A DNA stretch of 64,000 nucleotides from Charina bottae (lineage: Eukaryota; Chordata; Lepidosauria; Squamata; Charinaidae), in contig JALMGJ010000001.1 of NCBI GenBank assembly GCA_023362775.1, positions 63,436,001-63,500,000 on the forward strand. The letters are read 5' to 3'. The notes below the pieces were generated by a model. That model ran no database searches. It saw nothing but the letters and a program-made list of their open reading frames with translations, and was not told the DNA's origin. The translations under genes were made by a program, and so were the position numbers. Position 1 is the first letter of the stretch; every line of letters begins with the position of its first letter. Below are positions 42,184 through 54,400 of the stretch, piece after piece.

Positions 42184-42553
42184 TGTCAGGGTTCATGTCT
42201 ATGAATCCTGCCATTGGGACTAGAGAGAGAGTTAGTGTGTGAACTGCCGGGAGGGGGGATTGGCAGTTGAGTGTTATGGCTGATAGTGGAGGCTGGAGAC
42301 GGCTTCGTCAAGGTCAACCACCTGCAGGAGTTGGAGGCTGAGAACGAAGAGCGAAAGTCTTGACCATTGAGATCATCGGGTTTGTGAATTGGCACGCAGG
42401 GGGAAGAGTTAAGATAGCAAGCTTTGGCGGGAATCCGCATTCAGATCTTTAGAAGTGCTTCAATTAACATGTATACTGAATAAAGCTTAATCTGCATTTC
42501 AATGAATTGCATTGAGAAGTGTTTATCAGGGCATTGTTGTTGGGGTCATCACA
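42184..42553 (+). mobile_element. Solo LTR of Ty3/gypsy type
   Basis: A 370-bp sequence starting TGTCAGGGTTCATG and ending ggggtcatcaca, with the 5-bp duplication GCAGA at 42179-42183 and 42554-42558. AATAAAGC lies at about 42480. The start and end words match the LTR at 30243-30657, indicating a related family. Confidence 0.88.
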
Positions 42554-42924
42554 GCAGAATCCTAGATACGAAGCTATAATGGACTTTAAAAGATAAAAAT
42601 AGCACTTTGACATGTATTTGTATACTACTGCTAGCCAAAGCGTCAAGAGAAGAACGGGTGTTATATGGTACTAGCGGCTCTCACTGTAGGTGGGGTGCTG
42701 CATCCTGCAACTCTTGGCAGTTGCTTTAAAACTAGGAAGACCCCTAAGTCATGGACCAGCCCCTTCAGGGTAAGTGCCTCCCTTCTAGGATTATCATTAG
42801 AGCAAGCACAGTGCCAGATGATTTCTGAACAACTACTACCACTGTCTTGCAGAGATTCCATCTCAGTTTGTTTCTTCCCATTCAGACCGGCAGAGCCTCT
42901 CGATACTGGACCAGGACTTCCCCT

Positions 42925-43202
42925 GCCTCTCTAGCTGTAATGGTATGTGGGAATGACCTTGGGAGACAGGAGGAAGAGCCACAGATTGGACAAGCATCAT
43001 GTAAAGATATCCCAGTCCACAGGAGAGGGGAAGGCGTGGGAAGCGTTTCAGAAGGGACCCTCCCTAGTTTTCCAGAGAGTAAAAGGAGAGGAGGGGAGAA
43101 ATACTTTCAGTCTTGCAAGATTGTTAATGTAACCTTACAATAAAGATAGAGTTAGTACTCATAGTTGTGCTTCTTGTCTGGACTACCTTGAAGGGCTAAC
43201 AC
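42925..43202 (+). repeat. Interspersed repeat with AATAAAG, copy 2
   Basis: It is the plus-strand counterpart of 5190-5470 (see that entry). It ends ttacaataaagatagagtta, gtactcatagttgtgcttct. The family may extend upstream to about 42660. No duplication was found. Confidence 0.55.
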
Positions 43203-43483
43203 TAGCTTAGTAACGAGTAATTATAGATACTTGGGTCTCATCAGTACTGATCAGACTGCATCCCAAGTCAATGGATTATGTTCCCTGTGGCTTCATGTAG
43301 ATATTGAGTAATGAGAAGAGTACACTGTGCTAGCCTAATTGAACAATCTCTCCTCCCTATTACCAATTTTGTCTCCTTTTAGGTTTCTGACTGACTTTTA
43401 AATGCACTGTGTGAACTCAGCCACTGTGAAGCTGCCTAGATGAAGCAGAGCAGAGATGATTTATTGCTCACCAACTCTTACTT

Positions 43484-44234
43484 TGTCAGATTACCCATAT
43501 GAGAAGTGTTTTGACAAATTGCATCCTTTACCAGCAAAGCGTTCTCATGATGACGTGAACGCCAGGTGGCTAGATAACAAGCATTCCCATAATTTTGAAT
43601 GGCGTTGTTTACATCTTCATGAGATAGGGAGCGAGAAGGTACCATGTTATGGCTAGCAATGGAAATCTTCCCATGAGAACAAATCCTCCTGATTTCCTTC
43701 TGTGGGAAGCCCTGCCCAGGCCCCCTGAGCACAGATGGGGGGAACTCACGTGCTTGCTGAGATGCAAGCCACTGCCACCCAATGCTGTGTGCTTTAGGCC
43801 TAATGCTTTAGGCCTGGTGTGTGTCACAGCTAACTTCCAGCCAATCAGAAAGCTAGAAGAACTGAATATACAACCATGCAAAATGGTGTTCTATGCTTCT
43901 TGATTTCTAGTGTCTTTTAGCCATGTAGTTCTTCACGTGTTCACTTCCCGTGGACTGGGCAGAGTGAGCTATGCCTGGCTTTGGGTATAGGCCATGGCAG
44001 GAACTCTGGCCCTGGGATCAATACATGGAACTCTGCTTATAAGTTTGTTTTGTTTTTCCTTTTACAATGCTGTATCTTGTATATTCAACTTTTTCATTTT
44101 TGCGATAATGTACTGTATCTGCACTATTGCCTTATGCTACCAGTAAACACTGTTAGCCCTAACAAGCTGCATTCTTGTCTGTTTATTCTCAAGCCTCGAG
44201 TTTTTTCCCCTTTTTCCCAGCATACATCCCATCA
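43484..44234 (+). repeat. 5' LTR of copia family B
   Basis: 751 bp. It differs from the 3' LTR at only a handful of sites, several of them CpG-type transitions (atacatgg/atacacgg, ggccatgg/ggccgtgg, gatgacg/gacgacg), plus the cluster ctttttccca/cctttaagcc near the end. Confidence 0.95.
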
Positions 44235-44339
44235 GGTTATGTTGCCCAGAGAGAAATTTGCGTTTTCTTTGCTGCGTTGGACCTGGCTGTAAAAGGGAGT
44301 TTGTTTTTAAAGGCTGTTTTCAGAGTAAACATGTTTTCT

Positions 44340-45971
44340 TTGAGTGGTCAGCAATGGCTGAACAGTGTCTGGTCAGTCTGCCATTTGGGGCTTTAGATGG
44401 CACAAACTACCTGACCTGGTGTGTGGAGATGAAATCATTCTTTTTGCAAGAAGAAGATTTGTGGTAGTATGTGGCAAATCCACCTCCAGAGGGTTCCCTC
44501 TGAAGAGGTGCAAGCGTGTTTGGACTGTGCATTTTGCTTTTGGGAATCAAATCCTCTGAACGGAATTATATCAGCCACCCAAGGACTGTGTAATGGGTGC
44601 TGAGCGGCTGTTGGAGCCTTTAATACAAAGTAGAACTCTGTTGCCCTTGGTGGACTATTAAGACAGCTTTATGGTTTGAAGCTGCAACCGCGTGAGACTG
44701 TGATGACCCACCGTGGTGAGTTCAAGACTTTGTTTGCTGCATTTGAACGAGAAGGCATGTTTTTCTGGGGCTATGAAAAAGCATGCGTGATTTTGTCAAG
44801 CCTGGAGCTACTGGTCGAGAAAGCAAAGACGCTATCTCCCTGCGACCTTACTGTGGATTAATTTACAAGCCACTTCCAGGAGCCATCTGTTGCTGTTGTT
44901 CCTGAGATTTCCAAACAGAGCGTTCCAGCTGAAGTAAAACTTGGTATGGAATCTACGTTTGCTGTGATTCTACAAGGCTGTTCCCTGCCCCGTCGTCCAG
45001 CGGATGCTGTCAGTGCAAGAAGCCTGATTTATGAATGGAGGGGAAGCCAGAAGCCAGAAGTCAGCTAAACAACGAATCCAAGTCGTCTACTCTGCCGGAC
45101 TGCTGTGTGTAAGCATATCTCGGCATGATCTTAAATTCGGCGTGCAGTAAAAGTTTGTAAACACGAACTGCAAGCCTTGAGTTCAGCAAGTTATGTTAGC
45201 TGATATTTCTGTGATAAGTGTGTGAAATGTGTATGTGTACACTTGTTTTTCTCTCCTCAGTGTTCCAGCCCTGGTCAAGTCTGAGTGTACTTGTTGTGTT
45301 CAAAGGTGCTGGATGTTTCATTGAAAGAGATGAGGCTGTGTGTGTTAGAGAAAACTGTAAAATCAAGTGTGTGAGATGCTTCCTAAGAAGGAGATTGTGT
45401 GGACAGGACATTGTGTATTTAATGTTTCCCCACATCATAAATGCATCCATAAAGTTTTCACAAAGTACTGGGGTATCCCAGGATGGGAGAGTGTGTCTCA
45501 GATAGCCAACTGCATTCTGAGTTAGAACCCAGGAAATGTGCAAAAGTTTCTTGATTGTGTTGTGTGTAAACTGTGTGTAAACAATCTAATATCAGGACTG
45601 TATCTGTTGCTAGGCAAAGTGACAGAGTGTTAACTAGACCATTTCAGTTGGTTCATAGAGACCTAGTCAGCCCCCATGTCCCAAGTAATGGTGGGGTGCG
45701 TTTCATGTTCCTTCTGGTTGATGATCATACCTGCTTGTGTTGTTGCTACTTGTTGAAGTCTAAAGCGAAGGTCTGTGCTCGCTTTGAAGTGTATGTAGCA
45801 ATAGCAGGAAGAAAATATGATTATCTAGTAGGTCAGTTCCAGTCTGATTGTTGTGGAGAGTTCCTGAGCCATGTGTTCCAGGATTGGCTTTGTAGGAAAG
45901 TATTCTCCCAAAGACTTGCCAATGTTGGAATTCTAGCTGAGTGTTGGTGTTGTGAATACCATTACAAATAG
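44340..45971 (+). pseudogene. Copia family B gag and integrase remnants
   Basis: About 44360-44467 reads FGALDGTNYLTWCVEMKSFF, LQEEDLW, the copia Gag N-terminus, equivalent to LNDTNYSSWSYKMEMYLRRE in family A. 45573-45971 reads VHRDLVSPHVPSNGGVRFMF, LLVDDHTCLCCCYLLKSKAK and FQSDCCGEFLSHVFQDWL. That is the integrase core: the D of VHRDL, the D of QSD and the E region of AECWCCEYHYK stand where family A has its catalytic residues. Frames are broken, no long ORF exists, and the protease and reverse transcriptase are not recognisable. Confidence 0.75.
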
Positions 45972-47976
45972 CCTGATGTTAGTTGCTCAGGTGCCATCCC
46001 ATGTCTGGGGAGAGGCTACCGTGATTGCAGTGTGTTTCTAACTAACAGGTTGTAGAATTCAACTGTAAAAAGAAGTTCATTATTTTTCTTTGGTATGGTA
46101 AGCGCCCTTCACTGAAGTACCTGCATGTCTGTGGAACATTTGCATGTGTTCACAACCCCAGGTCACAGAGAAGGAAGAACCAAGGGAGCACAGTGCTTCA
46201 GGTTGCTGGTTGTTGGTTGTTAATTAAAATCCAAGGCTTATCGTTGTTTTATTAAGCCATGGTCAAATCCTAATCTCCAGAAGTGCTTTATGTTTAAGCA
46301 GCCTACTGGTTGGGAAAGGTTATATGCTAAGGTTGCAGAAGTGTTGCTGCATTGCTAGTGTAAACCCACTGTCCATGGTTCAGTAGATGGGCAAAAACCA
46401 GTTTAGGTTTCTTCTGTTCCCCAGTCTCCGAGTGTGAAAAGGGCCCCTCAGGTGAAGGAAGTGGAAATTTCACCTGAGCAAGTGTAGGGCCTGGAGGGGG
46501 AGTCAGGTATTAGGGAAAAGAGACAGTGATGGAGGAAGTACAGTGGTCATTCCTCATGGGTCCTCTTATTCCAGGGTGTGAAGCCTGACAGATTTGAGAT
46601 TTAGCAGGTGACAAAATGCCTGAGAAAACCCTGTCTTTTCAAGACGTGTTGCTCCTGCCTTTGAGAGGCAAGAAGAACATTGGAACACAGCTGAGGATAG
46701 TCTGTTTGAGTTTTGGTGAAGTGTTAATAGTAACCAACCTGTCCTTTGTTTTAGTAAGCTGTAGGTTCCAGATGAGTGTTCAGAAAGACATTTCTTCCTG
46801 ATAATACTCTGCAATGTAAAGCCAGCTTTGTTGCCCAGGGAGTTGTTTCACAAGAAGGAGTTTGTGAACTGTGAATCTAATGTATGCACCCACAGCTAGG
46901 CCAGAATGTTGACGCGTGGTGCGTTTTCTGGTTGCGTAGCATGGAAACAGGTGTCCATTTACATATTGTGATGTTGACACAGCATATTTGAATATAGATC
47001 TCCCTGAAACAGTGTGTGTAAGGCAAGCGTGTGGCTCTACATGTGTGACAAGGTCCCAGACAATCCATTGACTTAACAGGGTGCTTTATGGATTTTAAAG
47101 CAGGCCAGTCATTGATAGCATGGTGCAGATGCTAACTGGGATGTGTAGAACAGTCACGTGCTGTTTTCTGTGTGTACATAAGAGAGTGTAGGTGTTTGTG
47201 TAGTACATCTTACTTATGTAGTTGGTTTTCTGCTTAGAAACTGAATCTTACCACCTTGTATAAGAATTTGTCAGTCAGCTGAGGTAGTAATTCCAGCTGA
47301 AGGAGTAAGGCACAAATTCAAACATTTATCTTGGTGATGAAGTTACAAAAGCCCAGAACAGAGAATCCTATGGTTCTTGAGAGTGTCAAATGACAGAGTG
47401 TCACGGAGTGTCATTTGTGTAAAGGAAAGCTTATCCTTACTTTGTTGTATATCACTCTGCAATAACGCAGTGGACATGCCCTGAATTAGTGCGCCCAGGT
47501 AAACATACCAAGCCTGCAAAATGGTGTAGCCGTCTATGCAAGGCTGGAAAGGGGTGAAGAAAGTCCTGCGGTTTTTCTTAAAATCAAAACAAAGCCTTTG
47601 CTTCAAACAGAGCAGCTAGCGAGTTTGGAATTTCTGCTTATCTATGCCAGCTGCAATTTTTGCAAAGGACAGGACGTTTGAGGGCAATGTTTGTCTGTTT
47701 TCTCTGTCCTGTGTTTCTATTCCTGCGTAATTTGTATTATTATGTATTTGTATGTATCTGAATAAAACATTGCATAAAGTGTATATTGTGCATTACATAT
47801 ATGTAACAAGTGTTTTTAAACCATTTTCTAGTGTTGATGACTATTGGTTGTAAAAACTGAAAAAATGAAGCTTGTAAATGAATACATGTACTAACCATGT
47901 TTTTCTTGTTTCTGTAAAAATGTATTTTATAGCTTTGACAATCCCATCGCTGGTGTCGGTTCCAATTTGGGAGGGG
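45972..47976 (+). other. Copia family B interior without recognisable coding sequence
   Basis: About 2 kb between the integrase scrap and the 3' LTR. A tgctttatg/cagcctactggttggga region near 46300 may come from the end of integrase or RT, but I cannot align it confidently. TG-rich composition suggests CpG decay. Confidence 0.4.
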
Positions 47977-48727
47977 TGTCAGATTACCCATATGAGAAGT
48001 GTTTTGGCAAATTGCATCCTTTACCAGCAAAGCGTTCTCATGACGACGTGAACGCCAGGTGGCTAGATAACAAGCATTCCCATAATTTTGAATGGTGTTG
48101 TTTACATCTTCATGAGATAGGGAGCGAGAAGGTACCATGTTATGGCTAGCAATGGAAATCTTCCCATGAGAACAAATCCTCCTGATTTCCTTCTGTGGGA
48201 AGCCCTGCCCAGGCCCCCTGAGCACAGATGGGGGGAACTCACGTGCTTGCTGAGATGCAAGCCACTGCCACCCAATGCTGTGTGCTTTAGGCCTAATGCT
48301 TTAGGCCTGGTGTGTGTCACAGCTAACTTCCAGCCAATCAGAAAGCTAGAAGAACTGAATATACAACCATGCAAAATGGTGTTCTATGCTTCTTGATTTC
48401 TAGTGTCTTTTAGCCATGTAGTTCTTCACGTGTTCACTTCCCGTGGACTGGGCAGAGTGAGCTATGCCTGGCTTTGGGTATAGGCCGTGGCAGGAACTCT
48501 GGCCCTGGGATCAATACACGGAACTCTGCTTATAAGTTTGTTTTGTTTTTCCTTTTACAATGCTGTATCTTGTATATTCAACTTTTTCATTTTTGCGATA
48601 ATGTACTGTATCTGCACTATTGCCTTATGCTACCAGTAAACACTGTTAGCCCTAACAAGCTGCATTCTTGTCTGTTTATTCTCAAGCCTCGAGTTTTTTC
48701 CCCTTTAAGCCAGCATACATCCCATCA
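47977..48727 (+). repeat. 3' LTR of copia family B
   Basis: 751 bp. It starts TGTCAGATTACCC and ends CATACATCCCATCA. Confidence 0.95.
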
Positions 48728-48775
48728 TACTTAGCCAGCACAGCAGTTCTAACAGTACTAACCATTGAGCTAAAG

Positions 48776-49061
48776 CAGGGCTTTCCAAAGTGCCGCCACT
48801 GGCGACACACCAGCGGCGGCAGCGCGGGGGGGGCGCACGTGCACGGCGGCGGTGCGGGGGGCGCGCGTGTGCACGGTGGCGGCGTGGGGGGGGCGGCAGC
48901 GTGCACGGCGGTGGCGGCAGCCTCCGCTAAAACGCGGAAGCCGCGCCACTGCCGCGGCCGCCGTGCACACGCGCGCTGCCGCTTCCGGGTGGTGTGGCGA
49001 CACACCACGCTGTGTGTGGCGGCACACTTTTGTGTCGCGACACACAGTTTGGAAAGCTCTG
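48776..49061. mobile_element. Short non-autonomous hAT (ctttccaaact family)
   Basis: 286 bp with terminal inverted repeats cagggctttccaaa and cagtttggaaagctctg and the 8-bp duplication AGCTAAAG at 48768-48775 and 49062-49069. The interior is a G-rich ggcggcg/gtgcacgg array with inverted counterparts. Confidence 0.95.
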
Positions 49062-49298
49062 AGCTAAAGGCTTGCATAACATACTTTCTGGATCCAAATT
49101 CAGGTCAAGGTATCCATTCCCTAGCCCCAAACCAAAAATATATTAACAAAATTAATTGGAATGGGCCCAATTTGAAGTGCTTGTTATCACTTATAAAGTG
49201 CTATACAAGGCAGCATTGGAATGCACCAGACACCATCATGCTAAAAGCATTTACTGTACAGAAGGCCTGCTGGGAATCTCCCCAGCAAGAAATGCACT
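49062..49298 (+). repeat. L2-like relic split by the L1
   Basis: About 49167-49200 reads VLVITYKVLYKAA, resembling the L2 segment FKVLVITFKALHGMG. The text continues after the L1 insertion at 55431 (AFSAVAPALW-like region, then FPPEVHLNPS-like). The L1 therefore landed in an older LINE relic. Confidence 0.45.
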
Positions 49299-50408
49299 GG
49301 AAATTGGCTGGATGATTAGACTTCCGGGTGTTGAGGTGACCGGTGCGCTGAGCCGAAAGCTCCGCAGTTTCTCTGTTTGCGGCGATTTAAAAGAAAAAAA
49401 AATCGCTGAAAAATCGCCCTTGAACAGAGGGTGAGCAGAAGATTGCTCACAGAGGGTCACCGGATTCACTGCTCTCTTCTGACCCCCGTATTTCCACCAC
49501 GGGGGAAGGGAGATTGAAGCGGTGAAAGGCGGCTGGAACTGTCAACCGAAGCTCTGCGGAAACCGCGAATCTGAATAAGATAAGTAGCACATCACCCAAC
49601 CTTTTAGACACATATTTTTATTTTTAAATATTACTTGCCTATTAACATCTAAGATTTATCTCTGGACTTGACTTATAAATGCTGGTGTTTTACTTCTTTC
49701 TTGCCAAAGGATTGTTTAAATGGTGGGACTGGAAAGCTAATTGACTCTGCCTGAAATGGATTGAGTGGCTTTCTTTTTTATTCCTATTTTGGTTTGTTTT
49801 TACTCTTATTGCACTTGGAAATACTTCTCTTTTGGGACTTGGGGGATCTCTTTTGGGGATTAAAATATTGCCTAGATTTTAATTTTTTATGGATTAATGA
49901 ATTAATGATTTAATATCCTTTCTTTTATCTACTTGTGATTTTTTTATGAAAAATTTTTTTCCTTTTCTTTTTTAAGTGTTTGAATATTTTTGGGATTATA
50001 TAAGTTGCTTTATAGAATTTTCATGATTTTTCTAGATCTCCTTTGTACAGAAATTTGATTACTGAATGTCTGGTTTTATGTTAGCTGTTCATTTTAATTT
50101 TTTATGGCTGGACTGAGTGGATACAAGCTGGCGTGAGAAACCTTGGGATTGTTTACCTTTTTTATTATTTTGTCTACAATAGAAAAAAAGCCTCTTTGTT
50201 CCCTTTTATCTTTTACTCTTACATTTATATGGATATATAACTTTAATGGACTATATTTTAACTATTTTGACAACTATATTTAAAGGACTATTTTTATTTT
50301 TCGCAGTTTTTATTCCCTATTTTTTTTAAAAAAAATATTAGCCCTTTTTTTGTTTTTTGTCTTCCCCTTCTCTCTTTTTTTTTCTCTTACAGGGAAATTA
50401 TTTACACT

Positions 50409-51421
50409 ATGGCATCTTTGACAACGAGGAGGAAAGAGAAAGAAAAAGAAACTGGAAGGACATCTACAGATTCTTCAACACCTGGAGCATCAATAGAGCC
50501 CCCCCATCGGAAATGAAAAAACTCCTAGAAGGAATGGCATCACTAAATAAGAAAATGGAAGATTCAATGGTACAAAACAAACAGATGGAAGAACAAATTG
50601 CATCTTTAGATAAAAAAATAGATAAGAAGATGGAAGAAATGAAGAAAGAAATAACTCAAGAGATTAAACAGGAATTTAAAAAGGAAGTACAGACAGTAAA
50701 GGAAGTTGTGAACACTTTGTCAGGGGAACTTAAAGATATGCAAGGGCAGATGCAAAAATTAGAGACTAAATCAGAAGATGTTACTAAGGAACTTGAATAT
50801 AATTTAGACATTACTGCATTAGCAGAAATGAGAGAGAAGGAATATATCTTGAGATTGAGAGCAGTTCCAGAACAACTAAATGAAAATGTAAGAGAAAGGA
50901 TTGTTTCTATATTAGCTAAATTTTTGGAGATAAAAGAACAAGATCTAGATTTGGAAATAGATAATTTTTTTAGAGTTAATTCACGTTATGCTAGAGATAA
51001 GAAAGTACCTAGAGATATATTGATATATTTTGTGAGAAAAGTTATAAAAGAGCAAATTCTGAAGAAGCATTACAATACAGGATTAAGTATAGAAGGAAAA
51101 GAAATAATTGTACTAAAAGAAATACCTTTGAGGATATTAAGAAAAAGAAAAGACTATTCCTTCTTTACAGAAAAGTTAAAGCGAAATAATATTTCATTTA
51201 GATGGGAGAGATTAGAAGGTGTATCCTTTATGTTCAAAGGGCAAAGGTTCAGGATAACTTCCATATTAAAAGCAAAAGCATTTTTAAAGAAATATAAGAC
51301 AGATATGAAAGATGCATCTGGAGACTTGGAAGAAAAAGTGGAGATACCAAAAGACAAAGAGACAAGTGAAGACTTATCTGCGTTGGGAGCTACAGGACTG
51401 GACTGGAAAAAAGGCTTTTAA
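50409..51421 (+). pseudogene. L1 ORF1 (RNA-binding protein), one frameshift
   Basis: The likely start is the ATG at 50409 (MASLTTRRKEKEKETGRTST), whose frame ends at a stop just after a run of seven C residues at about 50500-50506. The downstream frame, one base out, then runs open to 51421. It encodes a long lysine/glutamate-rich coiled coil (about 50516-50800, MKKLLEGMASLNKKMED...), an RRM-like region (ILRLRAVPEQLNENVRERIV) and the C-terminal domain (FRVNSRYARDKKVPRDILIY). L1 ORF1p forms trimers that coat L1 RNA. A one-base loss in the C run explains the break. The longer open frame that begins at 50357 is an artefact of that shift. Confidence 0.88.
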
Positions 51422-51435
51422 ACATCAAAACACTT

Positions 51436-54400
51436 ATGGATTACAAATATTTGACATGGAATATCAATGGTGCCAACTCACCACAGAAGAGGCGAAAAAT
51501 TTTTCATTCTTTGAAAAAACCGAGATTGGATATAACTTGTCTACAAGAGACTCACATTTGTAAAAAAGACACTAAGTATTTGATTTGTAAACAACTTGGA
51601 GAAGAATTTATTTCGGCTGGAGTTAAAAAAACTAAGGGAGTAGTTTTGTATATACAACCAAAGTTAAATCCAAAAAAGATACTAGTTGACGACGATGGAA
51701 GATATATTGCAGTTGAAATTAATATACAAGGAACTAAAACATTAATTGTTGGACTTTATGCACCAAATATGGACAAAGGAGTATTCTATAAAAACTTAAT
51801 GGATAAAATTTTGGATTTACCCTATGAAAACTGGTGTTTTATGGGTGACTGGAATGGGGTTATTCAACCAATGATGGATAGACACTCACAAAAAGAAGTG
51901 AAATGGACACAGGGAAAATTACCACAAACATTCTTTGATTTGAAAGAAATGTTGGATTTACAAGATATTTGGAGATTGATGAACGGGACTTAAAGAGAAT
52001 ATACATACTACTCAGAGAGATTTAAATCCTTCTCCAGAATAGATATGATTTTGATCTCTAAAAGTTTAATTATGGGTATTGGTAAAGTTGAATTATTACC
52101 TAAGACTCTCAGATCACAATCCTGTAATGTTGACTTTTAAAGGAAAACGGAATGTATTTAGATGGAGACTGAATGAGTCAATTCTTCGGAAAAATTATAT
52201 AGTTGATGTATGTAAAAAAAGTTAAGGGAATATTTTCAACTGAATCTAAACAAAGGCACAAATATTCAAACTGTATGGGATGCCAGCAAAGCATATATGA
52301 GGGGTTATTTTATTCAATATAATGCTCAAATGAGGAGAAAGAAACAAGAGAGAATTCAATTGATTTTAGATGAAATTAAAAGCAAAGAGTTATGTTTAAG
52401 AGATAAGCCAATGGATGATACCTTGCTTACTCAAATTAAATTTCTACAAAAACAAATATCAATGATATTGACACAAGAAATAGAAACTCAAATGAAATTT
52501 ACAAAACGAAAATACTTTGAACATGCAAATAAACCAGGTAGATGGTTAACTTACAAATTGAGGAAACAAAGACAAAAGAATTTAATTGTTAATATACAAC
52601 ATGAAGGGAAAGGTTTGGTGAATAATATAGATCTACAGGAAGCCTTTCACGACTATTACTCAAAATTATATAAAAAACAAGATGTCAATCTAGTTGATAT
52701 TGATGAATATCTGAGTAAACAAAAGCTAACTGTTCTTAATGATCAACAAAGACTAATATTAAACAACCCGATAACAACAGAGGAAATGGTAAAGGCCTTT
52801 AAGAAAATTAGTAGTGGAAAAGCACCTGGACCGGATGGCCTCTCAGCAGCTTATTACAAATGCTTTGAAGATTAATTATGTTTACCTTTGCAGAAGACTA
52901 TGAATTCGATTTTGGAAACAGGAACCATGCCAGAGACTTGGAAAGAAGCGCACATAACATTGATCCCTAAAGATCAACAAGATTTGACCCTAACTAAGAA
53001 TTACAGACCAATATCTTTATTGAATAATGATTATAAGATATTTACAACCATATTGGCAGAAAGAATGAAAAATATTCTTAAGAACTTTATTCATCAAGAT
53101 CAAGCTGGATTTTTACCTTAAGAGACAAATTCGAGACAATGTCCGAAATATATTAGATGTATTGGAATATTTGGAACAACATTATGAAAAACAAGCGGCC
53201 TTGATATTTATAGATGCTGAAAAAGCTTTTGACAATTTAAACTGGCCATTTATGTTTAAGGTATTGGAAAATATGAATTTTGGAGGAAATTTTACTAAGT
53301 GGATTAAATCAATATACACTCCCCAATTTGCAAAAATAATTGTTAATGGAGAATTTAGTAAACCATGTGAAATTCAAAAAGGTACAAGACAAGGTTGTCC
53401 ATTATCTCCACTTTTGTTTATATTGGTATTAGAGGTGTTACTTAGAGATATTGGACAAGATGATGGTATTCATGGTATTAGAGTTAAAAAAGTTTATAAA
53501 TTAAGAGCCTTTGCTGACGACTTAGTCTTTACTTTGGAGAACCCACTAGATGGAATTGAATTATTGATACAGAAATTGAAAGACTTTGGGTCGTTAGCAG
53601 GTCGTTAAAGTGAATTTACAGAAAACAAAAGTTTTGACTAAAAACATGGACCATCATCAACAAGAGAAATTGAAAGAAATAACCGGATATTCAATGGAAG
53701 AAAAAGTAAAATACTTGGGAATATATTTAACAACTAAAAATGTTAAGTTGTTTAAGAATAACTATATTCCACTCTGGACAGATATTAAAAAAGACTTGGA
53801 TCAATGGAAAAAACTACAATTATCATTGTTAAGTAGAATTTCAGTAATTAAAATGAATATTTTGCCACAAATTTTATATCTTTTTCAAACACTACCTATA
53901 TTAGCATCAGAAGAACCTTTTAAACAATGGCAATGGGATATTTCCAAATTTATTTGGCAAGGAAAGAAACTAAGAATAAAATATAAAGTCTTGCAAGACT
54001 CAAAAGAAAGAGGTGGACTAGGTCTACCAGATTTGAAGTTATATTATGCTGCTTGCTGCTTGGTATGGATTAAAGAATGGATAGTTCATGAATTAAGATA
54101 TGGATGGCATGGATATATGTGGTATGACAAAGTAAAAGTTAATGTGGACTTTAAAAATCATTATATCAGAAGATCTTTGTTTAGAATTTGGAATAAATAT
54201 AAATTAATTTTATGTTACAAAAGACCATTATGGATCTCCACGCAAGAAGCATTTCACAGAACAGAAGTAAGAGTTAAAGACAAATGGCTGACTTATAAAG
54301 ACTTTCTAAAAAAAGAGCAAGAACAATATAAAACCAAATCAAAAGAACTGGCCTTAGAAGGATATACTTTCCAATGGCTCTCTTATATGCAATTTGTAGA

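Larger units (their letters stand above)
43484..48727 (+). mobile_element. Ty1/copia LTR element (family B) with decayed interior
   Basis: A 5,244-bp element with two 751-bp LTRs (43484-44234 and 47977-48727), TG...CA ends and the 5-bp duplication TACTT at 43479-43483 and 48728-48732. A polypurine tract gggagggg precedes the 3' LTR. The sequence after the 5' LTR (GGTTATGTTGCCCAGAG) partly matches the complement of the tRNA-iMet anticodon region. The interior has only scraps of copia proteins. A solo LTR of the family is at 9338-10040. Confidence 0.95.

Noticed and set aside
50357..50408. Upstream start of the apparent 354-codon ORF1
   Set aside because: The first residues come from the wrong frame, exposed by the C-run frameshift. 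The L1 ORF1 start is at 50409.
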